The position numbers and the translations under genes are program-made. From Polyangiaceae bacterium (GTDB lineage: Bacteria > Myxococcota_A > Polyangia > Polyangiales > Polyangiaceae), in contig JAICUB010000002.1 of assembly GCA_025936045.1 (NCBI GenBank), positions 1 through 64,000 on the forward strand: a stretch of DNA of 64,000 nucleotides. Direction: 5' to 3'. The notes below the pieces were generated by a model that saw nothing but the letters and a program-made list of their open reading frames with translations, was not told where the DNA came from and ran no database searches. This document shows positions 1-9,102 of the stretch, piece after piece (within the stretch, counting starts at the first letter, position 1; every line of letters begins with the position of its first letter).

Positions 1-699
1 CTCGCGGGCAATCTCACGAGTCAGGTTCGCAACATCGCCGAGGTGACGACGGCGGTCGCGCGCGGCGATCTTTCGCGGAAAATCAGCGTCGACGCCAAGG
101 GCGAAATTTTGGAGCTGAAGAACACCGTCAACACGATGGTCGATCAGCTAAACTCGTTCGCCGCCGAAGTGACGCGCGTCGCGCGCGAGGTCGGCACGGA
201 AGGCAAGCTCGGCGGTCAGGCGGAGGTGCCCGGCGTCGGCGGCACGTGGAAGGATTTGACCGACACGGTGAACGTGATGGCGGCGAACCTGACCGAACAG
301 GTGCGCGGCATCGCCAAGGTGGTGACCGCGGTCGCGAACGGCGACTTGCGGCAGACCTTCACCGTCAAATCGAAGGGCGAAGTCGCTGCGCTCGCCGACA
401 CCATCAACGACATGACGAGCACGCTCGCCACGTTCGCCGACCAGGTGAGCACGGTGGCGCGCGAAGTCGGCGTGGAGGGGCGCCTCGGCGGCCAGGCGGA
501 CGTGCCGGGCGCCGCGGGAACCTGGAAGGACCTCACGGGGAACGTGAACCTGCTCGCGGCGAACCTCACGACCCAAGTGCGCGCGATCGCGGAGGTCGCG
601 ACGGCCGTGACGAAGGGTGATCTCACGCGCTCGATTCAGGTCGAGGCACGCGGCGAGCTCGTCGAGCTCAAAGACAACGTCAACACGATGATCGACAAC
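1..699 (+). repeat. 276-bp imperfect coding repeat (HAMP array)
   Basis: GDL-encoding segments begin at 64, 340 and 616, exactly 276 bp (92 codons) apart, and the flanking sequence is similar in each period. Each period encodes two alternating HAMP-type units. The array runs off the left edge, so the copy number is unknown. It lies wholly within the kinase gene. Confidence 0.85.
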
Positions 700-3510
700 C
701 TCCGGCTCACCACCGATCGCAACAGTGAGCAGGATTGGCTGAAGACGAACCTCGCGCGCTTCACGAGCATGCTGCAGGGCCAGCGGGATCTGGCGCGTGT
801 CGGTCAGATGTTGCTCTCGGAGCTCGCGCCGCTCGTCGGGGCGCACCAGGGCGTCGTCTATCAGAGCACCGACGAGCAGACCGAGAGCGGCGTCGGGCAG
901 ATGCGCCTTCTCAGCACGTACGCCGACGACGGCAAGAACGGACATCGCGAAACGTTGAAGTTCGGCGAAGGGCTCGTCGGGCAGTGCGCGATCGAGCGGC
1001 GCCGTATTTTGATCACGGATCCGCCGGCGGGGACCACGCGCGTCGGCTCGGCGCTGTTCGAGGCGCTGCCGCGCAGCGTGATCGTGCTGCCCGTCTTGTT
1101 CGAGGGGCAGGTCAAGGCCGTGATCGAGCTCGCGTCGCTGAACCGCTACACCGCGTCGCACCTCGCGTTTCTCGACCAGCTGACGAGCAGCATCGGTATC
1201 GTCTTGAACAGCATCGAGGCGACGATGCAGACCGAAGCGTTGCTCGATCAGTCGCAGCGGCTCGCGACCGAGCTCCAGACGCAGCAGAAGGAGCTCCAGG
1301 CGACCAACGAGCAGCTCGGCCAGAAGGCGCTCGAGCTCACCGAGCAGAACGCCGAAGTCGAGCGCAAAAATCAGCAGATCGAGCAGGCACGCCGCGCGCT
1401 CGAGGACAAGGCGAAGGAGCTCGCGCTCACGTCCAAATACAAGTCGGAGTTCCTCGCGAACATGTCGCACGAGCTCCGGACGCCGCTGAACAGCATCCTG
1501 ATACTCGGCCAGCAGCTCGGCGAAAACCCCGAACAAAACCTCACGCCCAAGCAGGTCGAATTCGCGCGCACGATCCACAGCGCCGGCTCCGACCTCCTGA
1601 ACCTCATCACCGACATCCTCGATCTCTCGAAGATCGAATCCGGCACGGTGACGGTCGAACCCGCCGAGCTTTCCTTCTCGACGCTGCTCGAGTCGGTGGC
1701 GCGCCCGTTCCGCCACGACGCCGAGACGCGCAAGGTGACCTTCGACGTGCAGCTCGATCCCAAGCTCGGCCGCACCTTCTATACGGACCAAAAGCGTCTG
1801 CAGCAGGTGTTGAAGAACCTGCTCTCGAACGCCTTCAAGTTCACCGACCACGGCGGCGTCCGCTTGAACATCACCGCCGCGGCCGCGGGCTGGACGCCGG
1901 ATCACCCCGTCCTCAACCAGGGCGGGACGGTGATTGCGTTCGAGGTGTCGGACACCGGCATCGGCATCGCCCCGGAAAAGCAAAAGATCATCTTCGAGGC
2001 CTTCCAGCAGGCGGACGCGGGCACGAGCCGCAAATACGGCGGCACGGGCCTCGGCCTAGCCATCAGCCGCGAGCTTTCGCACCTGCTCGGCGGCGAGCTC
2101 ACGTTGCGGAGCTCACCGGGGCAGGGGAGCACCTTCACGCTCTACTTGCCGCTCAAGTACGTCGGTCCGGCTTCGGCGCGCACCGTGGGTAACGTGCTCT
2201 CGTCACCGATGCCGGCGACGCGCGAGGGCGGACACCCGGCTCCGTTCGCCGTTCATTCGGTCGTCTCGACCTCCGTGCGCGTCGCGGACGCCACGCCCGA
2301 GCAAATCCCCGACGATCGGGGCGACGTGCATCCGGGCGAGCCCACGCTGCTCATCATCGAGGACGACCCACACTACGCGAGGGTGCTCGTGGATCTCGCG
2401 CGCGACAAGGGCTTCAAGGTGCTCGTCGCGCAGCGCGGCGCCGACGCCCTCGAGCTCGCCCGCGACTACCATCCGACCGCGATCTCGCTCGACGTCTTCT
2501 TGCCCGACATGCTCGGCTGGACCGTGCTCTCGTACCTGAAGCGCGACGCGAACCTGCGGCACATTCCCGTCCAGATCATCACGCTCGACGAGAACCGGCA
2601 GGATGCGCTCTCGCGCGGCGCGTTCTCGTTCATCACGAAACCCGCGACGACCGAGGGCCTCGAGCAGGCGCTTTCGCGCATCAAGGAGTACTCGATGCCG
2701 CGGCGCCGCCGGCTGCTCGTGGTCGAGGACAGCGCCGCCGAGCAGCTCAGCATCCGCGAGCTCCTCGGCCACGACGACATCGAGATCGTGAGCGCGACGA
2801 CGGGCGAAGAGGCGCTCACGATCCTGAAGGAACAGCAAATCGACTGCGTCGTGCTCGATTTGCGCCTGCCCGACATCTCCGGCTTCGAGGTGCTCAATCG
2901 CATTCGCGACGACGAAAGCCTGCCGGACTTGCCGGTCGTCGTCTTCACGGGCCGGGAGCTCACGCCGGAGCACGCCGGCCAGCTGCGGGAGCTCGCCCGT
3001 AAGGTCGTGATCAAGGGTGTCGAGTCACCCGAGCGACTGCTCGACGAGACCGCGCTCTTCTTGCACCGCGTGATCGCCGACTTGCCGTCGCACAAGCAGC
3101 AGATGCTCGAGCGCTTGCACCTCTCCGACGAGGATTTGCGTGGGAAGAAGGTGCTCGTCGTCGACGACGACGTGCGCAACATCTTCGCGCTCGGCAGCGT
3201 GCTCGAGCGTCACGGCATGAAGGTGCTGACGGCGCAGACGGGCCATGAAGCCATCGCCTCGCTCGAGAAGACGACGGACATCGCGGTCGTACTGATGGAC
3301 ATCATGATGCCGGAGATGGACGGCTATCAAACGATGCAGCTGATCCGCAAAAAGCCGAATTTGCGCCGGCTTCCCATCGTCGCCCTCACCGCCAAGGCGA
3401 TGAAGGGTGACCGCGAAAAGTGCCTCGACGCCGGCGCTTCCGACTACCTCGCGAAGCCCGTGAACACCGAGCAGCTACTGGCGACGCTGCGGCTCTGGCT
3501 GCATCGCTGA
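1..3510 (+). CDS. Poly-HAMP/GAF hybrid histidine kinase with three receivers (5' end outside window)
   Basis: The reading frame is open from the first base, so the start and any sensor or further HAMP units lie outside. Counting codons from base 1, residues 1 to about 230 are alternating HAMP-type units: GDL-type segments near 22, 114 and 206, with REVGxEGxLGGQA-type units between them. A GAF-like domain spans roughly 265-400, followed by a coiled coil. The HisKA domain has the SHELRTPL motif with H490. The HATPase domain shows an N box, DTGIGIAP and GGTGLGLA. Three REC domains follow, with acceptor Asp near 831, 953 and 1100. The last is the most canonical ([12 protein letters not shown], then a KP motif). 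The layout resembles group III (Nik1-like) HAMP-array kinases, which usually sense osmotic or envelope stress; the signal here is unknown. It converges on the STAS gene. Confidence 0.95.
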   Translation, partial: LAGNLTSQVRNIAEVTTAVARGDLSRKISVDAKGEILELKNTVNTMVDQLNSFAAEVTRVAREVGTEGKLGGQAEVPGVGGTWKDLTDTVNVMAANLTEQVRGIAKVVTAVANGDLRQTFTVKSKGEVAALADTINDMTSTLATFADQVSTVAREVGVEGRLGGQADVPGAAGTWKDLTGNVNLLAANLTTQVRAIAEVATAVTKGDLTRSIQVEARGELVELKDNVNTMIDNLRLTTDRNSEQDWLKTNLARFTSMLQGQRDLARVGQMLLSELAPLVGAHQGVVYQSTDEQTESGVGQMRLLSTYADDGKNGHRETLKFGEGLVGQCAIERRRILITDPPAGTTRVGSALFEALPRSVIVLPVLFEGQVKAVIELASLNRYTASHLAFLDQLTSSIGIVLNSIEATMQTEALLDQSQRLATELQTQQKELQATNEQLGQKALELTEQNAEVERKNQQIEQARRALEDKAKELALTSKYKSEFLANMSHELRTPLNSILILGQQLGENPEQNLTPKQVEFARTIHSAGSDLLNLITDILDLSKIESGTVTVEPAELSFSTLLESVARPFRHDAETRKVTFDVQLDPKLGRTFYTDQKRLQQVLKNLLSNAFKFTDHGGVRLNITAAAAGWTPDHPVLNQGGTVIAFEVSDTGIGIAPEKQKIIFEAFQQADAGTSRKYGGTGLGLAISRELSHLLGGELTLRSSPGQGSTFTLYLPLKYVGPASARTVGNVLSSPMPATREGGHPAPFAVHSVVSTSVRVADATPEQIPDDRGDVHPGEPTLLIIEDDPHYARVLVDLARDKGFKVLVAQRGADALELARDYHPTAISLDVFLPDMLGWTVLSYLKRDANLRHIPVQIITLDENRQDALSRGAFSFITKPATTEGLEQALSRIKEYSMPRRRRLLVVEDSAAEQLSIRELLGHDDIEIVSATTGEEALTILKEQQIDCVVLDLRLPDISGFEVLNRIRDDESLPDLPVVVFTGRELTPEHAGQLRELARKVVIKGVESPERLLDETALFLHRVIADLPSHKQQMLERLHLSDEDLRGKKVLVVDDDVRNIFALGSVLERHGMKVLTAQTGHEAIASLEKTTDIAVVLMDIMMPEMDGYQTMQLIRKKPNLRRLPIVALTAKAMKGDREKCLDAGASDYLAKPVNTEQLLATLRLWLHR

Positions 3511-3519
3511 GCGGTCGAG

Positions 3520-3533
3520 CGGCAAACCTGCCG
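3520..3533. terminator. Small hairpin between convergent genes
   Basis: A 5-bp stem (CGGCA/TGCCG) with a 4-nt loop lies in the 32-bp gap between the convergent kinase and STAS genes. There is no T-run on either side, so intrinsic termination is uncertain. It is too short to be strong evidence by itself. Confidence 0.25.
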
Positions 3534-3542
3534 TGACGCGGG

Positions 3543-3854
3543 TCAGCTCACGTTCGCGAGTCCGAACACGATGTCGAGCCGCAGCATCTTGAAGATCACG
3601 AGCGGTTGCGCGGTCACGCCGACGAAGCGGACCGCGCCGCCCGCCGCGCGCACGCGTTTGTAGAGCCCGACGAGCGCGCCCACGCCCGAGCTGTCGATCA
3701 GGCGAAGATCGGACAGGTCTACGGTGATGTCGCGCCGCCCGTCTTCGAGCAGCCGGTCGAGGACCGGACGGAGCTCGGGGGCGGACAGCGCGTCGAGCTC
3801 ACCGCGTACCCGAAAGATGGTGTTCTTGTTGATATCCGTACGCGAGTAGTTCAT
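3543..3854 (-). CDS. STAS-domain anti-sigma factor antagonist (RsbV/SpoIIAA-like)
   Basis: This 103-residue protein is a single STAS domain, the usual length for the family. The motif IDSSGVG at residues 53-59 contains the serine (S55 or S56) that RsbW-type kinases phosphorylate in RsbV/SpoIIAA. Such proteins bind an anti-sigma or other HATPase partner when unphosphorylated and release its target. The ATG at 3854 lies inside the 3' end of the epimerase gene (56-bp overlap), so this is the last gene of the minus-strand polysaccharide run. A PP2C phosphatase (17163-17987) and an RsbW-like kinase (25915-26367), the matching partners, lie in the same locus. No sigma factor gene is in the window, so the final target is unknown. 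Confidence 0.9.
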   Translation of the reverse strand: MNYSRTDINKNTIFRVRGELDALSAPELRPVLDRLLEDGRRDITVDLSDLRLIDSSGVGALVGLYKRVRAAGGAVRFVGVTAQPLVIFKMLRLDIVFGLANVS

Positions 3855-4926
3855 GGGGCTCCTTGAGCGAACGCGCGCTCTTCGGTGCGCTCGAGTCGGT
3901 ACGGCCCGCGCGTGACGCGTACCAGCCGACCGTCACGTCGAGACCGCGCCGGAGGTCGTACGCCGGCTCATAACCGATACAGGCACGCGCCCGGTCGATC
4001 GCGGCGAGCGAATGTGGAATGTCGCCCGCGCGCGGGGGGCGGCGCTCGAGCGATGCGCCTTGCGCTTCCGGCGCGTACTTGGCGGCGCGGTCGCGAATGG
4101 CGTCGTAAAGCTCGAGCAGTGTCGTCCGCGCTCCGTACGCGACGTTGAAGACGCGCGGCAAAACCTCGGTCTCCGAGGCGGTAGCCGCGAGCAGGTTCGC
4201 TTGAACTACGTTGTCGACGAAGCAGAAATCGCGGCTGTTGCTGCCGTCGCCGAAGACGACGCTCGGATGTCCCGAGAGCAGTTGCTCGGTCCAGCGCGGG
4301 ATCACCGCGGCGTACGCACCGTTCGGATCCTGGCGCGGCCCGAACACGTTGAAGTAGCGTAAACCGACGCTGTCGACGTGGTGCGTGCGCAGGAACGTCT
4401 CGGCATAGAGCTCGTCCACGAGCTTGCTCGTCGCGTAGGGCGAAAGCGGGCGGCCGAGCTGGCTCTCGAGCTTCGGGCTGTTCTTGTCGTCGCCGTAGAC
4501 GGAGCTCGAAGAGGCGTAGATGACGCGCTCGATGCGCGCTTCCTGCGCGGCAAGCAGCACGGTGACGAAGCCGTCCACGTTGTTCGAATGCGTCGTCATC
4601 GGGTCGTCGATCGAGCGCGGGACCGAGCCGATCGCGGCCTCGTGCAACACGAAACGCGCGCCCTCCATCGCCGCCAGGCACGTCACGCGATCGCGGATGT
4701 CACCTTCGATGAAGTGAAAACGTGACGCTTTGTCCCCCACGCGGTCGAGCACGTCGTCCAGGTTCGACTGGTAACCCGTCGCGAAGTTGTCGAGACCGAC
4801 CACCTCTTGGTTGAGTCGCAGCAGCGCTTCCACGAGGTGAGAGCCGATGAACCCCGCGGCGCCGGTCACGAGCCAGCGCGCCGGGTTCGCGAGCAGCTCC
4901 GAGGAGACCTTTTCGAAGCGGGTCAC
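3799..4926 (-). CDS. NAD-dependent UDP-N-acetylhexosamine 4-epimerase (WbpP/TviC-like)
   Basis: This is an extended SDR protein of 375 residues. It has the N-terminal Rossmann motif TGAAGFIG at residues 21-28, the family-typical VVGLDNFATGYQ, an SSSSVYG segment and the catalytic YATSK. The sequence around the Rossmann motif and GLDNFATG matches the WbpP/TviC group, which interconverts UDP-GlcNAc and UDP-GalNAc or the matching uronic acids. I chose the GTG at 4926 because it follows the dehydrogenase stop (4928) by one base. An ATG at 4980 would add 18 residues read out of frame from that gene. With the adjacent dehydrogenase it would supply acetamido-hexuronate precursors. The 3' end overlaps the STAS gene, suggesting coupling. 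Exact substrate is inferred. Confidence 0.9.
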   Translation of the reverse strand: MTRFEKVSSELLANPARWLVTGAAGFIGSHLVEALLRLNQEVVGLDNFATGYQSNLDDVLDRVGDKASRFHFIEGDIRDRVTCLAAMEGARFVLHEAAIGSVPRSIDDPMTTHSNNVDGFVTVLLAAQEARIERVIYASSSSVYGDDKNSPKLESQLGRPLSPYATSKLVDELYAETFLRTHHVDSVGLRYFNVFGPRQDPNGAYAAVIPRWTEQLLSGHPSVVFGDGSNSRDFCFVDNVVQANLLAATASETEVLPRVFNVAYGARTTLLELYDAIRDRAAKYAPEAQGASLERRPPRAGDIPHSLAAIDRARACIGYEPAYDLRRGLDVTVGWYASRAGRTDSSAPKSARSLKEPHELLAYGYQQEHHLSGTR

Positions 4927-4927
4927 G

Positions 4928-6211
4928 TCAGAGGCTCCAGTACTTGATGTCGGCGCGAACCTCGCTCGGTTCGATCGCACCTTTGAGGTCGCAGAGGATC
5001 CCGTGGTCCCGGATGGCGCCGAAGAGCTCTTGGCGCGGCATCTCCAGGATTTGCTTGTGCGGGACGGCGAGGATCAGCGCGTCGAGCTCGGTAAACTCCG
5101 ACCAAGGCTGGAGACGAACCGGGTGCTCCAAGTGCTGTGAAGCTTCACCGTCGACCAATGGATCGTGGACGATGGGCTCGATACCGAATTGTTCGAGCTC
5201 CTTCACGATGTCGGTGACCTTCGTGTTCCTGAGATCCGGCACGTCTTGCTTGAAAGTGAGGCCGAGGATGCCGACGCGGGCGCCCTGGATGCGAACGTCG
5301 GCGCGCGCGAGGTGCTTCACCAGACGCTGCGCGACGAACGGCCCCATGCCCTCGTTGATGCGCCGGCCCGCGAGGATCACCTGCGGGTGGTAGCCGACCG
5401 ACTCCGCGAGCGTGGTCAGATAATACGGGTCGACGCCGATGCAGTGCCCGCCCACGAGTCCCGGCTCGAAACGCAAGAAGTTCCACTTGGTGCCCGCGGC
5501 GCGGAGCACGTCGCGCGTGCGAATGCCGATACGGTCGCAAATCAGTGAAAGCTCGTTCATGAGCGCGATGTTGAGGTCGCGCTGCACGTTTTCCACGGCT
5601 TTGGCCGCCTCGGCGACCCTGATCGAGGGCGCCCGGTACACGCCGGCGTCCACCACGGTCTCGTAGACGCGCGCGACGCGGTCGAGCGTCTCCTTGTCTT
5701 CACCGGACACCACTTTCACGATCTTCTCGAAGGAATGCTCGCGGTCGCCCGGGTTGATGCGCTCGGGCGAATAACCGAGCTTGAAGTCCCGACCGCGCTT
5801 GAGCCCGCTCGTCTTCTCGAGGATCGGGCCGCAGATGTCCTCGGTCACGCCGGGGTATACGGTCGATTCGTAAACGACGACGCTGCCCGGCTTCATGTGC
5901 TTGCCGACCGTCTCGCTCGCCTTCACGACCGGCGTGAGATCCGGGCGGTGATCCTCGTCGATGGGCGTCGGTACCGCGACGACGAAGAAGTTCGACCGCT
6001 CGAGCATCGAATCGTCCGTCGTCGCTTCGAGCTTCGACTGCTTGAGCGCGGCCGGATCCACTTCGTTCGTGGTGTCGATGCCACGACGCAAGCTGTCCAC
6101 GCGCCGCGCGCTCAAATCGAAGCCGATCGTTTGGGGAAAGCGACGCGCAAAAGCCAATGCGATCGGCAATCCGACGTAGCCGAGCCCGATGACCGCAATC
6201 CTATCTTCCAT
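4928..6211 (-). CDS. UDP-N-acetylhexosamine 6-dehydrogenase (WbpO/TviB-like)
   Basis: The protein has 427 residues. It carries the N-terminal NAD motif VIGLGYVGLP, a VPTPID segment, YESTVYPG, the catalytic GGHCIGVDPYYL with C257, and LGLTFKQDVPDLRN in the UDP-binding C-terminal domain. This order defines the UDP-glucose/GDP-mannose dehydrogenase family; sequence details and the neighbouring epimerase point to the Vi-antigen (TviB/VipA) or WbpO branch, which oxidises UDP-GlcNAc or UDP-GalNAc to the uronic acid. The ATG is at 6211. A 152-bp gap separates it from the barrel gene upstream, so a new transcription unit could start there. The stop is one base before the epimerase GTG. Confidence 0.93.
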   Translation of the reverse strand: MEDRIAVIGLGYVGLPIALAFARRFPQTIGFDLSARRVDSLRRGIDTTNEVDPAALKQSKLEATTDDSMLERSNFFVVAVPTPIDEDHRPDLTPVVKASETVGKHMKPGSVVVYESTVYPGVTEDICGPILEKTSGLKRGRDFKLGYSPERINPGDREHSFEKIVKVVSGEDKETLDRVARVYETVVDAGVYRAPSIRVAEAAKAVENVQRDLNIALMNELSLICDRIGIRTRDVLRAAGTKWNFLRFEPGLVGGHCIGVDPYYLTTLAESVGYHPQVILAGRRINEGMGPFVAQRLVKHLARADVRIQGARVGILGLTFKQDVPDLRNTKVTDIVKELEQFGIEPIVHDPLVDGEASQHLEHPVRLQPWSEFTELDALILAVPHKQILEMPRQELFGAIRDHGILCDLKGAIEPSEVRADIKYWSL

Positions 6212-6363
6212 GCGCGCCGACTCTTGCAAAACGTGGGCCGCGCTCGTTGCGCCACGGCGTATCTTCGGTGCCTTCCCGCGACGCTGCCACCGCAGCATCG
6301 CGCCACGGTGAGATCGCAAGTCACGCGCGTGCGGCGCAATCGACCCGCGCTCGCACGCGTGCT

Positions 6364-7728
6364 TCAGCGGGAGCGACCGCTCGGCGCGGCGATGCCCTGA
6401 CCGTCGGGTACCGTCGCGGTCCGGAGCTCGTCGGTGCGATCGACGCGCTGGGGGGCGCGGTACGCGGCGGGCATCTCCGGATCGGGGGGGAATTTGAAGG
6501 CCGCGCCGAGCATCAGATTGTTTTGCACGAAGCTCACCGGCAAGGTCACGACGCGCACGCCGGAGCGTTGATCGACGTGCTGGGCCCGGATACCGAGCAG
6601 GAGCCACGGAGTCGTCTGCCAGCCCAACGTCACGTCGGCGAGGAGAAGCGAGACGTGCGTCGCAAGATGCGCATCTTGATCGAGCAGACGCCCCGTTTGG
6701 TACCCGCCGCTCGCGGCCAGAGAAAAAGTCGCCTTCTGGTCCAGCGGCACGGCGCCGCGCAGGCGTATTTCGTCGGAAAGGTAGGACTGGCCGAGCAATA
6801 CGTTCGTGGTGATCGCGTGACGGTAGCTCAAGGTGGCGTCCCCGAAGGTGTCCGCGTACCCGAGCGTGGCGCTGCCCGTCGGGTACCAGCGGGTTCTGTC
6901 CGGCTCGACGCGGTCGAGCCGGGCCACACCGGCTTCGAAGCGCGAGTTCAGGTAGCGACCGATGTCCCGGCGGTATACCGCGACCGCGCGGGTCACGAGC
7001 TCGCGCTCGAGCGCCACGCGCGTCCCGTCGGCGAGAATGCCGTCGTGCACGACGTTGTAGTCGGCGCGAACTTCTGCGCCGAGGGCGTTGCCGAGCCAAC
7101 TGTACTCGCCGCCGAGCCGAGCATTCGGCATCAGCGTCGTCGGAGCGTCACCCGCGAGCGGCGTCCCGTAGACGAAGCCGAGGCCCTCGTATCCACGCCA
7201 CCCGACCGTGAAGTCGTCGCTGACGAGCTCGTCGACGCTGGCCTGGAAAAGCTTCGTCGAGGCGCTGCCGAGGAACGGTACGGCCCCGGCGCCAGGCGGA
7301 GCGAAGGTGAGCGCGCCGTAACTGTCGGATTCCGCCGCCGCCGCGCCGACAATCGCGTTCAGACCCTTGGAAAGGTCGAAAAAGCCGCGGTACTCGAGAC
7401 GATTCGAGGCGCTGTTGGTCGCGCTGCGCGCGAAATACACATCGTAGTCGAAGGTGTAAGCCAGGCGCTGCACGGTGCGCGGTGAAAGCAAGCCGAGTAC
7501 GAGGCCGGGCCTCAGCACCACGAAGGCGCCGGCCGTTTTGGAAGCGCCGCCGGGGAGCGGCACGTCCGGCGCGGACTGGACGTTGTCGCTCACGCCGAGG
7601 GAGGTGTCGCCGACCGCCTGGAGCTTGGGCGTTTGGGCGCGCGCTCCGCCGAGCCAACCAAAAAAGAAAGCCGAAAACGCGAGCGCACCGACGCTCGCTC
7701 GGGCCTTGCTCCCTCGGCGCCGCCGCAT
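6364..7728 (-). CDS. Outer-membrane beta-barrel protein of the exopolysaccharide system
   Basis: The protein has 454 residues. An Arg-rich N terminus, a hydrophobic core and an ARAQ cleavage region form a Sec signal peptide. The rest alternates short amphipathic strands rich in aromatic and Gly residues (for example ATLGYADTFGDATLSYRH), as expected of a large outer-membrane barrel. Its gene starts 3 bp after the CapK-like gene, inside the wzc/wze run. In Myxococcus, barrel proteins of the Wzp type are paired with short Wza-like proteins that lack an outer-membrane pore domain. The short Wza at 20372-20977 makes the same role plausible here. That role is inferred from context; no specific motif was recognised. 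Confidence 0.75.
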   Translation of the reverse strand: MRRRRGSKARASVGALAFSAFFFGWLGGARAQTPKLQAVGDTSLGVSDNVQSAPDVPLPGGASKTAGAFVVLRPGLVLGLLSPRTVQRLAYTFDYDVYFARSATNSASNRLEYRGFFDLSKGLNAIVGAAAAESDSYGALTFAPPGAGAVPFLGSASTKLFQASVDELVSDDFTVGWRGYEGLGFVYGTPLAGDAPTTLMPNARLGGEYSWLGNALGAEVRADYNVVHDGILADGTRVALERELVTRAVAVYRRDIGRYLNSRFEAGVARLDRVEPDRTRWYPTGSATLGYADTFGDATLSYRHAITTNVLLGQSYLSDEIRLRGAVPLDQKATFSLAASGGYQTGRLLDQDAHLATHVSLLLADVTLGWQTTPWLLLGIRAQHVDQRSGVRVVTLPVSFVQNNLMLGAAFKFPPDPEMPAAYRAPQRVDRTDELRTATVPDGQGIAAPSGRSR

Positions 7729-7731
7729 CCG

Positions 7732-9102
7732 TCAGTTCTCGACGACGACCACGCGCCGCTTGCCCGTGCGATCGGGCAAAAGCTCCGAGACGACCTCGGA
7801 CCTGAGCGGGACGCCGGGTACGTATTTGCCGATGTGGTCCTTGATGGCTTGGAGCAGCGAATCGTCGAGCTTGCCGACGGGGACGAGGCGCAGATCGATG
7901 GCGTTGTCGCGCCGCTGAATCACCTGGAATTCGCGCACCTTGTCGGCGAGGTACGCCATGAGCACGCTGAAGAACATGCCGCTCACGGGGTTGCCCTGCG
8001 CGTCGCGCAAGGTTTCCGTCGAGCGGCCCTCGATGCTTTCGAGCCGCGAGAGCCAGCGCCCGCAGGCGCAGCGCTCGTTCGCGTGGGCCACCGCGAGGTC
8101 GCCAGTGAGATAACGCACGAAGGGCGCCCCGTAGTTGTGCAGATCCGTGATCGCGACCTCGCCGAGCTCGCCCGGTTCTGCAAGACGTTGCCGATCGCCG
8201 TCCCGAACGACGACCTCCACGATCAGGTTTTCCATCGACTGGTGAAGGCCGGCGTGTGCTTCGCACTCGGCGGCGATCAGCATGACCTCGCGGTTGCCGT
8301 ACGTTTCGAACACGCCGGGTCCGAAGGCGCTCATCATGGCGCTGCGATCGCTCTGAAACAGCCGCTCCGCCGCGCAGATCACGTTGATGTCGCTCCAGTC
8401 GCGGCACCCCGTGGCGTTCACGTGGCGAGCGAGCGCCGCGCCGGCCTGCGCGTAGCACACGATGACCTTCGGTTTCACGGCGCGGATCCGCTCGACGACG
8501 CGATCGAGCGCCTCCGGCGAGCGCTCCGTGCAGTCGACGTAGTGCTCGCGGCGGAACGAATGATCCACCGTCTCCTTGAGCCGGCGTCCGAACGGTGGTG
8601 GCTCGAGCGACGGGGACCCCCAATAATGGATGCTCGGGTCGCCCAGTTGGTAGCCGGCCCAACCGTAGCCGCGAAGCTTGGTGGCCTGGCGCCAGTACTC
8701 GGAGCCGAAGTCGTAGGCGAACGCGAGCGGGCGGCCCGTCGTGCCGCTCGTCGACTTGTCGATGGTCGCGAACGGCGGCGCCACCGAACGCCGTTCCGCG
8801 AAGTGCTCGCGGGCCTCGTCGCGCGTGAGGAGCGGCAGCCGCCTGAGGTCGTCCAAGTGGTGCACGTCGCCGACTTCGAGCCCAGCCGCCCGATAGCGCT
8901 CCCGCAGATAAGGGATGTTTTGGAAGACGTGCGCGAGCAAGCGGCCGAGCTCGCGCTCCTGCAGCGCCTCGAGCTCGTCGAGCGAGCACCACTGAGTGCG
9001 CTCGAGCTCGCGCAGATGGTCGAGCGTCGGGCGGCGTTTGAGGCCGCTCTGCAGCCCGGGATAGAGCACGCGTTGAAAGAGAAACCCGTAAAGATCCATC
9101 AT
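7732..9102 (-). CDS. CapK-like adenylate-forming enzyme (phenylacetate-CoA ligase family)
   Basis: This 456-residue protein has the adenylate-forming phosphate loop STSGTTGRP. It also shows ETYGNRE followed by a conserved ECEAHAGLH segment, DLHNYGAPFVRYLTGD, and a CACGR motif near the C-terminal domain. CapK-like members of this superfamily are common in capsule and exopolysaccharide loci, but their acyl or amino-acid substrates are mostly unknown; they may activate a non-sugar substituent. The ATG at 9102 overlaps the upstream stop (ATGA), which indicates translational coupling and rules out longer starts. A second copy with the same motifs lies at 38612-40033. Confidence 0.85.
   Translation of the reverse strand: MMDLYGFLFQRVLYPGLQSGLKRRPTLDHLRELERTQWCSLDELEALQERELGRLLAHVFQNIPYLRERYRAAGLEVGDVHHLDDLRRLPLLTRDEAREHFAERRSVAPPFATIDKSTSGTTGRPLAFAYDFGSEYWRQATKLRGYGWAGYQLGDPSIHYWGSPSLEPPPFGRRLKETVDHSFRREHYVDCTERSPEALDRVVERIRAVKPKVIVCYAQAGAALARHVNATGCRDWSDINVICAAERLFQSDRSAMMSAFGPGVFETYGNREVMLIAAECEAHAGLHQSMENLIVEVVVRDGDRQRLAEPGELGEVAITDLHNYGAPFVRYLTGDLAVAHANERCACGRWLSRLESIEGRSTETLRDAQGNPVSGMFFSVLMAYLADKVREFQVIQRRDNAIDLRLVPVGKLDDSLLQAIKDHIGKYVPGVPLRSEVVSELLPDRTGKRRVVVVEN

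Noticed and set aside
148-1983. A 611-codon open frame antisense to the hybrid kinase
   Set aside because: The plus strand has strong HAMP, GAF and kinase motifs. The antisense product is Arg/Glu/Leu-rich with no domain, as expected from GC-rich third codon positions.
6212-7099. A long upstream extension of the nucleotide-sugar dehydrogenase frame (to 7099)
   Set aside because: The extension is antisense-like Arg-rich sequence within the barrel gene. The MEDRIAVIGLGYVG start at 6211 is the true N terminus.
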